Origin: Bacteroidales bacterium
GTDB taxonomy: Bacteria > Bacteroidota > Bacteroidia > Bacteroidales > UBA12481
Length of the DNA stretch: 6,026 nt
Reading direction: 5' to 3'
Assembly: GCA_021160155.1 (NCBI GenBank)
Contig: JAGHDB010000024.1
Span: 1 to 6,026, forward strand
Shown here: positions 1-6,026 of the stretch, piece by piece
Position numbering within the stretch: position 1 is the first letter of the stretch
Layout: every line of letters begins with the position of its first letter
Program-made: the position numbers and the translations under genes
The notes under the pieces: generated by a model
What the model was told of the DNA's origin: nothing
Seen by the model: only the letters and a program-made list of their open reading frames with translations
The model's database searches: none

Positions 1-1321
1 CTCCGGTTTGTGCAAGGAGTATGTTTTTAAGGATAGGTCCGCCCTGCTGGTTATTGACCATGGCAACCGGGTCGGGTACTCTTCTGAGGCGGAAAGGACG
101 GCTGCCCATATTCCGTTTCTGGCCATCTATCATGGCATAAGCAGTAACTACTGCAATACCTTGGTCGGTAGAAGGGAAGACCTCAAATTTCCCGGGTGAG
201 ACCAATTTGATTTGTCCGTGGGTCATGGATGCGGAGATTCTGTTGGCCGGTACACCCGGAACGGATATTTCAACCGGGTTGGCCAGTCCGTTAAAGAACA
301 CATTCATCTTGGTAGGAGAGACCACCAGTGAAGGAGGCGACACCTCGTATTCACTTTCAAAACGGTAGGGAACAATATTTCCGTCGGGGGTGGTATAATT
401 GATGATACCGCCCCATTTGAATTTACCGGTTTTATTACCGATGGTTTTGAAGATACCCCGGCCGTCATGTATCGGAAGAGGTTTGCCGCCCACCAGGATA
501 TCGGGAGCCAGGGTGGTATCGAAAGCCGAAAGAAACACTTCGGCTTCGTAGGGGCTTCCCTTGAAAATATAATTTGATGTTTTGGGAATGACGACGGCCC
601 GCAGTTCGTTGAATTTAAAGGATTCTTTTTCGATGCCCTGATAGAGGTAATTAAGTACATCCGATTCGGCATTACGCACGTCGGATTGCAATTTTGTCAG
701 GATGGTAATGACTCCGATCAGGGGGAGGTATTCAAAATTATCCTGTTGCCAGGTACGGTTCGGTTCGCGGAGGGTCCCCGGCGGATCCACTATTTCAAGG
801 GCTTTCTTAACAGATGTAATCAGCACGGTATCACTCGGATCGATCATGTTCAATAGAAATCCCCGGTATGCTTCGATAGAATTTCTGAGGTCTTTTGCAC
901 GGCTCATTTTTTTACCGTTTGATTCGATTTGATCGACCAGCATCACCTGAGCCGGGATATTCAGGTTTTCCATGTTTTTAATGCTGTCGAGGCGTGCTTT
1001 TTTGCCATCTGCCACTCTGACGATTGCCCATTTATATTGAGTGATCTTATCCACCAGTTCCTGGGATTTGATTCTTACCGAATCGGCTTTAAACTTCCAC
1101 GGGCCGGTTTTAACCGGATTCAGTGTATAGGCTTTTTCAAAGTCGGCGTAAGTCAGGTTATTTTTTGAAGCAAAGTTTTCGATGGTCTGATTAAGGCTTT
1201 TATCCACCTTTGCAATGACATCCAGTGTTTCTTTAGAGACATTAAGTGCCAGCAGGGCGGTAAGTACCAGATACATCATATTGATCATCCGTTGCCTCGG
1301 GACCAGCCTGGGTTGAGCCAT
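1..1321 (-). CDS. gldM: GldM/PorM, T9SS motor and periplasmic shaft protein (3' end outside window)
   Basis: GldM (PorM) pairs with GldL to form the inner-membrane motor of the type IX secretion system and extends through the periplasm to the GldK/GldN ring. Reading the minus strand from the ATG at 1319-1321 gives 440 codons without a stop; the family is about 515 residues, so roughly the last 75 are missing at the window edge. Residues 1-11 are a short cytoplasmic tail with Arg5 and Arg9. One membrane helix covers about 12-29 (MINMMYLVLTALLALNVS). A helical D1 domain follows to about 224, including the family-typical NFEYLPLIGVITILTKLQSD (195-214), then beta-rich D2 (about 225-320) and D3 (about 320-400). 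The start of D4 shows FRLRRVPDPVA at 410-420. Domain borders are inferred from known PorM/GldM structures. The start is 21 bp after the gldL stop and has no Shine-Dalgarno sequence, as is normal in Bacteroidota. The identification is near certain. Confidence 0.97.
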   Translation of the reverse strand, partial: MAQPRLVPRQRMINMMYLVLTALLALNVSKETLDVIAKVDKSLNQTIENFASKNNLTYADFEKAYTLNPVKTGPWKFKADSVRIKSQELVDKITQYKWAIVRVADGKKARLDSIKNMENLNIPAQVMLVDQIESNGKKMSRAKDLRNSIEAYRGFLLNMIDPSDTVLITSVKKALEIVDPPGTLREPNRTWQQDNFEYLPLIGVITILTKLQSDVRNAESDVLNYLYQGIEKESFKFNELRAVVIPKTSNYIFKGSPYEAEVFLSAFDTTLAPDILVGGKPLPIHDGRGIFKTIGNKTGKFKWGGIINYTTPDGNIVPYRFESEYEVSPPSLVVSPTKMNVFFNGLANPVEISVPGVPANRISASMTHGQIKLVSPGKFEVFPSTDQGIAVVTAYAMIDGQKRNMGSRPFRLRRVPDPVAMVNNQQGGPILKNILLAQTG

Positions 1322-1342
1322 AATTACTGTACGTTCAGATTG

Positions 1343-2293
1343 TTACACATTGTCTCTTATATTCATTGCGGTGAGCATATTGCCGTACACCGTATTAAGG
1401 GCGATCAGTTTTTTACCCAATCGTTCTACCTCTTCGCGGTAAACTTTGGTATTTTGAACTGATTCTGACAGGTTTTCCATCATGGAATCCAAACCTGAAT
1501 AGACCTGTTGTGTGGTTTTCAGGTAGGCGTCTGATCCCTGAAGTTGCAGTTCATATACACTATTGAGTGCAGAGAGGTTTTTATTCAGTTTCTGCAGCTC
1601 TTCGGTATAAGAGTGGCTGTCCTGGGTCAGCCGGGCATAATCTTTATTAATAGCTTCAAGCAGGTGTTGATAGGATGAAGCAAGCTGGTCGGAGCTTTGA
1701 TTGACCTGTTCCACCAGGCGGGCGCCTGTTTGGGCCACTACATTAGCGCTTTTGGTATAGGATTCGGTCAGTTCGCTTGCTGATTTTTCCAGTTCAACGG
1801 TAGATTTTGCATAGGTATCACTGAACTGCTCCAGATGGTCGGCTGCTTTTTTTACATTATCGGTATATTGTTGGGTGACCAGGTGTGCCTGTGAGATATC
1901 ACCCATTTTTCCGGTGGCATCGGCCAGGTTTTGCATTCCGTTCCCCAGCCGGGCGAACAGTTCCGGGGTAATTTCCGCTTTTTCAAGCAGGGAGTCGAAC
2001 TGTTGCCAGGCGGTGCCTGAAGATTGCGGACGCCGTTTTGCGGGGGTTGCCGAACTGTCTTTTAATTCAGGATAGATACGGTCCCAGCGCCAATCTTCAA
2101 ACTGTGGTTCAAAAGCTGAGAAGAAAAAGATGATTGCCTCGGTTCCGAGCCCTGCCATCAGAAAATAGCTTGAAAGCGGATAATGTTCAAGTTTCATCAG
2201 GGCTCCGATCATAACCACGCTGGCGCCCCAGCCGTAAAGCCGGGAGATGAAGGTTTTCCACCATTTTTTTTGGACTAATTCGTTGATTGACAT
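1343..2293 (-). CDS. gldL: GldL/PorL, T9SS inner-membrane motor protein
   Basis: GldL (PorL) is the cytoplasmic-membrane partner of GldM; five GldL surround two GldM helices in the proton-driven motor that powers type IX secretion and gliding. The 316-residue product has two membrane helices, about 14-34 (RLYGWGASVVMIGALMKL region) and about 42-62 (FLMAGLGTEAIIFFFSAFEP). Glu52 in GTEAIIF matches the buried glutamate of helix 2 that is essential in the F. johnsoniae protein. Lys34 and His37 at the end of helix 1 also match family positions. YPEL at 74-77 closes the membrane domain. A soluble cytoplasmic domain follows, with a mostly helical, coiled-coil-like stretch from about 140 to 312 that contains two related segments (231-254 and 287-310). 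The length is like PorL of P. gingivalis and about 100 residues longer than the Flavobacterium protein. It starts 11 bp after the gldK stop without a clear ribosome binding site. Confidence 0.97.
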   Translation of the reverse strand: MSINELVQKKWWKTFISRLYGWGASVVMIGALMKLEHYPLSSYFLMAGLGTEAIIFFFSAFEPQFEDWRWDRIYPELKDSSATPAKRRPQSSGTAWQQFDSLLEKAEITPELFARLGNGMQNLADATGKMGDISQAHLVTQQYTDNVKKAADHLEQFSDTYAKSTVELEKSASELTESYTKSANVVAQTGARLVEQVNQSSDQLASSYQHLLEAINKDYARLTQDSHSYTEELQKLNKNLSALNSVYELQLQGSDAYLKTTQQVYSGLDSMMENLSESVQNTKVYREEVERLGKKLIALNTVYGNMLTAMNIRDNV

Positions 2294-2304
2294 TTACTTG
2301 TAGT

Positions 2305-3642
2305 TTATTTTTCAATTCCCATTGTAGATCTCACACAGCGAAACCCGATATAGGATTTGGCTGAGTCCTGGTATTCGTATGTACGGGTACCGGCTTGCAG
2401 GTAATAACTGATGTCTTTCCATGAGCCGCCGCGGATCACTTTGCGTTTCATCACTGCCGGTTCATCCGGCAGGGCGTTGTATTCATAATTCGGGTTCAGG
2501 TCATGGGTAAAGTTATAGGCGTTTTCGTCGTATGCGGAGTTGGTCCATTCGGCCACATTACCGGCCATGTCATAGAGGCCGAAGTCGTTGGGATCAAAAG
2601 ATCCGACCGGAGAGGGTTTAAGAAATCCGTCATCCACGTAATTCCCTCTCAGCGGTTTGAAATTGGCGAGGAAGCAACCTTTATCGTCGCGGGTATAGGG
2701 GCTGCCCCAGGGGTACATTGAAAGATTCCGGCCGCCACGTGCGGCATATTCCCATTCATATTCGGTAGGGAGGCGGTAATTCTGGACAAAGGCGCCGCCT
2801 TTTTCACGCTGGAGGTAGTTGTTATGGTACATGGTTCGCCAGACGCAGAAGGCTTTAGCCTGTTCCCAGGTTACGCCCACCACGGGATAGTCGTCAAACC
2901 CGGGATGCCAGAAGTACATTTTGGCCATCGGGTCGTTATAGCTGTAGGTAAAATCCGATATCCAGGCAAGGGTATCGGGATAGATATTGATCCGGTAAGT
3001 TTTAATGAATTTTGACCGGTCGCTTGATCTGGGGGCATCTTCATAGAAGGTAACACTGCCGTCGGAATTTTTGATTGACCGGTCGAAAGTGCGTTTTTCT
3101 TTGGAGGCTTCCTGGTAGTCGATATCCTGGTATTCGTAAATGAGTTTACGTGTATCGAGTTCTTTTCTTCTAAAGAATCTTTCATTTTCAGGGATATACA
3201 TCTCTTCCAGAACGGCAGCCACATCCTGGTCGCGTGTGTTGATTCGGGTATTCCAGTTCAGCAACGGAGGATCGATCGGATTACCGAATTCATCCTCCTG
3301 GATCAAAAATTCATCCGGCAGGTCATCTCCCAGTTTTCTCCGGGTAATGGAATCGATAACCCATTGCACGAATTGGCGGTATTCGTTATTGGTGATTTCG
3401 GTTTCATCCATCCAGAAAGCGTCGACCGAAATGGTTTTCGACTGGGAGTTCATACTGAAGGTGATATCTTCATCGCTGGGCCCCACAACAAAAGAGCCCA
3501 TAGGTATTTTCACCATACCGTACGGTTCCGGTTCGAACCATTTTTCTCTTTTCTGAACGCCGACCAGTTCGCCGTTACCGGTACTGTTGCATCCGGTCAG
3601 TACGAGGGTGGCGATGAATCCCAGTAAGATAAGTTTCTTCAT
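2305..3642 (-). CDS. gldK: GldK/PorK, T9SS ring lipoprotein with a formylglycine-generating-enzyme-like fold
   Basis: GldK (PorK) is a lipoprotein of the outer-membrane inner leaflet that forms the large periplasmic T9SS ring with GldN (PorN). The frame is open 12 codons further upstream (to 3678), but the start at 3640-3642 is preferred because it places MKKLILLGFIATLVLTGC at the N-terminus, with lipobox L15-T-G-C18; this gives 445 residues. The FGE-sulfatase/SUMF1-type domain shows an N-terminal part at about 42-95 (MVKIPMGSFVVGP, then WMDETEITNNEYRQFV). A roughly 150-residue charged insertion follows, then the main conserved blocks: YPVVGVTWEQAKAFCVW (252-268), RLPTEYEWEYAARGG (290-304), YDMAGNVAEWT (357-367), VIRGGSW (402-408) and YIGFRCV (431-437). 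The two catalytic cysteines of true formylglycine-generating enzymes are absent near 410-420, so a structural role is expected. No acidic surface-export signal follows Cys18, consistent with a periplasm-facing lipoprotein. It lies 60 bp after porP. Confidence 0.96.
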   Translation of the reverse strand: MKKLILLGFIATLVLTGCNSTGNGELVGVQKREKWFEPEPYGMVKIPMGSFVVGPSDEDITFSMNSQSKTISVDAFWMDETEITNNEYRQFVQWVIDSITRRKLGDDLPDEFLIQEDEFGNPIDPPLLNWNTRINTRDQDVAAVLEEMYIPENERFFRRKELDTRKLIYEYQDIDYQEASKEKRTFDRSIKNSDGSVTFYEDAPRSSDRSKFIKTYRINIYPDTLAWISDFTYSYNDPMAKMYFWHPGFDDYPVVGVTWEQAKAFCVWRTMYHNNYLQREKGGAFVQNYRLPTEYEWEYAARGGRNLSMYPWGSPYTRDDKGCFLANFKPLRGNYVDDGFLKPSPVGSFDPNDFGLYDMAGNVAEWTNSAYDENAYNFTHDLNPNYEYNALPDEPAVMKRKVIRGGSWKDISYYLQAGTRTYEYQDSAKSYIGFRCVRSTMGIEK

Positions 3643-3661
3643 AACCGTTTTCTCTATGGTT

Positions 3662-3675
3662 CGTTTTGCTAAACG
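3662..3675. repeat. Small inverted repeat in the porP-gldK gap
   Basis: CGTTT-TGCT-AAACG is a perfect 5-bp inverted repeat with a 4-nt loop in the 60-bp gap between the porP stop and the gldK start, about 20 bp before gldK. It is followed on the transcript by an A/G-rich stretch, not by a run of U, so it does not look like an intrinsic terminator. It could be a weak hairpin affecting gldK translation or message stability, or chance. Confidence 0.25.
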
Positions 3676-3702
3676 CAATAATTTTGAGTTTTGTATCTAT
3701 TA

Positions 3703-4662
3703 CTATAAAAATCTGACACTTCGATATCGTCTGTTGAATTTATCCATACCTATTTCGAGGCTGTAATTCAGCATAAACTCAACGGATCCGTGACTGTAGT
3801 GTGCTAATGCCGAAGTGGTAAAATCGTATGCTACTCCCAGGCGCAATCCATTCGACAATTCCAGTCCGCCCAACAGAATCACGGCATCGCCGAGCCTGTA
3901 TGAAACGCCGCCCCAGATCTTTTTATTGTAAATTACATTGGTATTGATATCAATTTGTACCGATGCGCCGTCATATTTGGCAAAAAGAGAGGGTTGCAGT
4001 TCAAAGAGCGGATTAGGCAGGTTGAAGTTGTATCCTGCCGAAGCGTAATAATGTCTTTTCACATCTTCCTTGGCACTCATCCCGTAATCTACGGTAGGTT
4101 GAAAAAGATGTGTGGATGAGAGGCCTGCATAGAAATCGTCCGTATGATAGAACAGTCCCATCCCCATGTCAAAGACCATCGCGCTTTCGGCCTGATCCGG
4201 TATGGCCGGATCCTGGGAGGCCGGAATATGGTTGTCGCTGTCGGGGATGGTCCATTTTCCGTCGATGGCTTTATTGAGCAGTCCCACTGCCAAACCGATA
4301 CCCAACTGGCCGTTACCCAGTTCAAGCCGGTAGGCATAGTTCAGATTGATGGCGATATTTTTTTCGAATCCCAGTTGGTCATCCATAAAAATCACTCCCA
4401 CGCCGCTGTTGAACCCGAAAGGTTTCACCGGCATATGTACACTGGCCAGGGTGGTTTTAGGGTTGCCTTCAAAGCCCATCCATTGCTGCCGGTTGAGTAC
4501 GGAGGCACTTAACATCCCCTGACTTCCTGCAAATCCCGGATTTACAGCAAGTTGGTTAAACATATTCAGACTGAACTGCGGGTCTTGTTGTGCCTGAACA
4601 GTCAGTGCCGGCAGTAATCCCAATACTGCGGTCAGGAAAATAATATTTTTAAACCGGATCAT
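3703..4662 (-). CDS. porP: PorP/SprF family outer-membrane protein of the T9SS
   Basis: PorP/SprF proteins are predicted outer-membrane beta-barrels. Those encoded beside gldKLM are taken to be the core PorP, associated with the GldK/GldN ring, whereas SprF paralogues beside large adhesins serve one cargo each. The frame is open to 4746, but the start at 4660-4662 gives a clean signal peptide (MIRFKNIIFLTAVLGLLPAL, then TVQA) with cleavage expected after Ala24, before QQDPQF. The mature start, QQDPQFSLNMFNQLAVNPGF (25-44) followed by AGSQG, is the family hallmark. The rest alternates short hydrophobic and polar segments, as in a barrel. It has SHGSVEFMLNYSLEIG late in the chain and ends in a basic RRYRSVRFL tail. 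The product is 319 residues, a usual family length. An alternative Met codon at 4699-4701 would put extra hydrophobic residues before the signal peptide and is less likely. Its position directly before gldK supports PorP rather than a cargo-specific SprF. Confidence 0.93.
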   Translation of the reverse strand: MIRFKNIIFLTAVLGLLPALTVQAQQDPQFSLNMFNQLAVNPGFAGSQGMLSASVLNRQQWMGFEGNPKTTLASVHMPVKPFGFNSGVGVIFMDDQLGFEKNIAINLNYAYRLELGNGQLGIGLAVGLLNKAIDGKWTIPDSDNHIPASQDPAIPDQAESAMVFDMGMGLFYHTDDFYAGLSSTHLFQPTVDYGMSAKEDVKRHYYASAGYNFNLPNPLFELQPSLFAKYDGASVQIDINTNVIYNKKIWGGVSYRLGDAVILLGGLELSNGLRLGVAYDFTTSALAHYSHGSVEFMLNYSLEIGMDKFNRRYRSVRFL

Positions 4663-4733
4663 CAATAATTTCAAGACAGTAAAATAAGTGAAAATATCCA
4701 TATCGACCAAGCTATTAACGTGAGGCGGGCATG

Positions 4734-4741
4734 CAAAATTA
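4734..4741 (-). promoter_or_regulatory. Possible Bacteroidota -7 box (TAATTTTG) upstream of porP
   Basis: On the minus strand the bases TAATTTTG match the Bacteroidota primary sigma factor -7 consensus TAnnTTTG exactly. The box lies in the 90-bp gap between the ureohydrolase-like gene and porP, about 70 bp before the chosen porP start. It would start a transcript with a leader of roughly 65 nt that covers porP-gldK-gldL-gldM. It overlaps a small inverted repeat, ATGCA-(6 nt)-TGCAT at 4729-4745 or so. I see no good TTG -33 element at the expected distance upstream, so this is only a candidate. A match to an 8-bp motif with two free positions in an AT-rich gap can arise by chance. Confidence 0.3.
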
Positions 4742-4752
4742 TGCATACGGGG

Positions 4753-5895
4753 TCAGTTAATCCGCTGGTAATTTTTCCACCACCGGTCGGGTATTTCGCC
4801 GTCGGATGCCAGTTGGTAGTCGTTATAGGAGCAAGCGATATAGAGTGACCGGGGGTGTTTGGAGGGAGGGAACGGGACTTCGACCCACCAGCGGTTGGTG
4901 GCAGGACTTTTATAAAAAGTCAGGCTGTGGCCGGTTTTCGGGAGGTTAACCAGGTATTTCTGGTATTTATTAATGTCGCAGAAAGGATAGTCTTTTTTTC
5001 GTTGCAGGTATCCCTGGATGAAGTGCCAGATCATTTGTGCGGTCAGTGCGGCTGTTTGACCCGACAGGTCGTTCCGATGGTCATAACCGGTTATCATTAT
5101 CAGGTTTAGTTTATCGCTTAATCCGGCATATCGGGTAAGTTGACAACTCTCTTCGGCGGTAAATCCGTTGGGGGAGGGGTCGGTGGTTGCCGGGGCTTCT
5201 GAAGCGCGCAGGGCATTCAGGGAGAATGCGAAGAGGTCGGTATTTCTGAATACCGGTTCGGCTTCGCGGATGTCGTCACGCAGGGCGCCCAGGCGGTAGT
5301 GATCGAAATAGAATTGGTCGAGTCTTTCAAATGCCTGAGGATCATTTAGGTAGGTCTGGTATCCGAGATGTACGTAGTCGAACAGCCGGGTTTCGGGATC
5401 AGATACCAGTCCGTTCAGGTAGCGGCTGTTCAGGTAATGGGTTTCGGGCATCAGGTCGATATGGGAGTCGGCCACGGTCAGGTTGACCGGAAACTCCAGT
5501 TGTTCTATTCCGTGAAAAACCGGCAGGATATGATTTGAATCCGCTCCGATCACGATGATGGTTTTTTGTGCTTTGCCGAGAGCGGCGACCACATCGGTGA
5601 GTCCGATCAGGGTATCTTCGGCATTTTTCCCGGAACGCAGGTTACCCAGGTCGGCCATCTCATGATCGTGAAGAAATCCGGAGAGGCCATACAGGTATTC
5701 GCGGATCCGGTTGGCAGCTTCCGGGATTCCGGTGCCGAACAGTACGATACCGGTGTTACTCAGGGGCAGGTTATGCTGTCCGGAGCGGTGGATCAGGGTT
5801 TGGTCATACAGGCGGCGGATGATCCGGTCATCCCCGCGGATTTCCTGCAGGTCAACAGGGTTAAAGTAGGGAAGTACATCCGGGATATGTGGCAT
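4753..5895 (-). CDS. Arginase/formimidoylglutamase-like protein with partly lost metal site
   Basis: This 380-residue protein has the layout of the ureohydrolase (arginase/agmatinase/formimidoylglutamase) fold, whose members hydrolyse guanidino or formimino groups with two manganese ions. VLFGTGIPEA (51-60) begins the fold. KTIIVIGADSNH (111-122) sits where the GGDH-type motif belongs. TVADSHIDL (140-148) keeps the DxHxD motif as D143, H145 and D147. FAFSLNALRASEAP (222-235) aligns with the SxDxDxxDP motif, but its aspartates are replaced by Ser225 and Asn227. PNGFTAEESCQLTRYAGLSD (242-261) is typical of the family. A C-terminal extension from about 303 to 380, not part of the catalytic fold, has paired tryptophans (NRWWVEVPFP, IPDRWWKNYQ). 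The start is 3 bp after the topA stop, so the two are probably co-transcribed; porP follows after 90 bp. Catalysis looks doubtful and the true role is unknown. Database names such as formimidoylglutamase would follow the fold, not shown activity; no histidine-degradation genes are visible nearby. Confidence 0.85.
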   Translation of the reverse strand: MPHIPDVLPYFNPVDLQEIRGDDRIIRRLYDQTLIHRSGQHNLPLSNTGIVLFGTGIPEAANRIREYLYGLSGFLHDHEMADLGNLRSGKNAEDTLIGLTDVVAALGKAQKTIIVIGADSNHILPVFHGIEQLEFPVNLTVADSHIDLMPETHYLNSRYLNGLVSDPETRLFDYVHLGYQTYLNDPQAFERLDQFYFDHYRLGALRDDIREAEPVFRNTDLFAFSLNALRASEAPATTDPSPNGFTAEESCQLTRYAGLSDKLNLIMITGYDHRNDLSGQTAALTAQMIWHFIQGYLQRKKDYPFCDINKYQKYLVNLPKTGHSLTFYKSPATNRWWVEVPFPPSKHPRSLYIACSYNDYQLASDGEIPDRWWKNYQRIN

Positions 5896-5898
5896 GGG

Positions 5899-6026
5899 TT
5901 ATTTTTTCTTTTTTTCGTCGGCTTTGGCAATCAGGGCCCGGCATTCATCAAGGGTTAAAGCAGCCGGGTCCTGGGTTTTCGGAATTTTGTAATTTTTCTT
6001 TTTATAGGATATATACGGGCCATATC
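5899..6026 (-). CDS. topA: DNA topoisomerase I, C-terminal end (5' part outside window)
   Basis: The last 41 codons and the stop (TAA at 5899-5901) of a gene that enters from the right edge. The residues YGPYISYKKKNYKIPKTQDP, then AALTLDECRALIAKADEKKKK, match the small C-terminal repeat domain of bacterial topoisomerase I, where G-x-[YF]-GPY-[IV] is followed by a short basic strand and a D-P-x-x-L-T-L-[DE]-E turn. The chain ends in a lysine-rich tail, common for this domain in Bacteroidota. Topoisomerase I relaxes negatively supercoiled DNA; its catalytic region lies outside the window. The next gene begins 3 bp after the stop, which points to one transcript and possibly translational coupling. 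Identification rests on a short piece but a characteristic one. Confidence 0.85.
   Translation of the reverse strand, partial: YGPYISYKKKNYKIPKTQDPAALTLDECRALIAKADEKKKK

Noticed and set aside
304..672. Open minus-strand frame of 122 codons
   Set aside because: It lies wholly inside gldM in another frame. The gldM frame has clear family motifs across the same bases, while this product has no recognisable pattern.
702..1168. Two plus-strand open frames (702-932 and 929-1168) that overlap slightly
   Set aside because: Both are antisense to the well-conserved first half of gldM and have no family signature or upstream signals.
3140..3627. Plus-strand open frames antisense to gldK
   Set aside because: They are shadows of gldK; translations are low-complexity and rich in Ser/Phe without domain motifs.
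3662..3675. Intrinsic terminator between porP and gldK
   Set aside because: The stem is only 5 bp and no U-run follows on the transcript; the neighbouring genes act in one complex and are expected to be co-transcribed.
3643..3678. Twelve-codon N-terminal extension of gldK
   Set aside because: It would put a charged segment before a perfect lipoprotein signal peptide; the internal ATG at 3640-3642 is far more credible.
4663..4746. 28-codon N-terminal extension of porP
   Set aside because: It would bury the signal peptide behind 28 extra residues and run through the candidate promoter; the ATG at 4660-4662 gives a standard signal peptide.
5566..5958. Plus-strand frame of 130 codons antisense to the start of the ureohydrolase-like gene and the end of topA
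   Set aside because: It spans a conserved gene junction on the other strand and has no recognisable domain; all other genes in the window are on the minus strand.

Overview
The window is a single minus-strand gene run from a member of the Bacteroidota. In transcription order (right to left) it holds the end of a DNA topoisomerase I gene (topA), a ureohydrolase-like gene, then porP/sprF, gldK/porK, gldL/porL and the first 440 codons of gldM/porM, which runs off the left edge. The gene families exist essentially only in this phylum, the genes lack Shine-Dalgarno sequences, and a TAnnTTTG-type box lies upstream of porP. All three fit Bacteroidota. The long GldL (316 residues, against about 215 in Flavobacterium johnsoniae and about 309 in Porphyromonas gingivalis) suggests a Bacteroidales-like lineage. 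I cannot name a genus.

Right part (4753-6026): the last 41 codons of topA are followed after 3 bp by a 380-residue protein with the arginase/formimidoylglutamase fold signature. It has lost part of the metal-binding set and carries a distinctive Trp-rich C-terminal extension. A 90-bp gap separates it from porP and is the only plausible place for a promoter inside the run.

Middle and left part (1-4662): porP, gldK, gldL and gldM encode the core of the type IX secretion system (T9SS), which in many relatives also powers gliding. GldL and GldM form the proton-driven inner-membrane motor. GldM reaches through the periplasm to the ring made by the lipoprotein GldK with GldN, and PorP is an outer-membrane barrel associated with that ring. 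gldN is expected just beyond position 1 but is not in the window. Gaps are 60 bp (porP-gldK), 11 bp (gldK-gldL) and 21 bp (gldL-gldM), so these genes are very likely co-transcribed.

No plus-strand gene, RNA gene, mobile element, CRISPR array or large repeat is supported. No stretch above 300 bp lacks a gene. The system itself is known. The least explained part is the degenerate ureohydrolase that sits between topA and the secretion genes.
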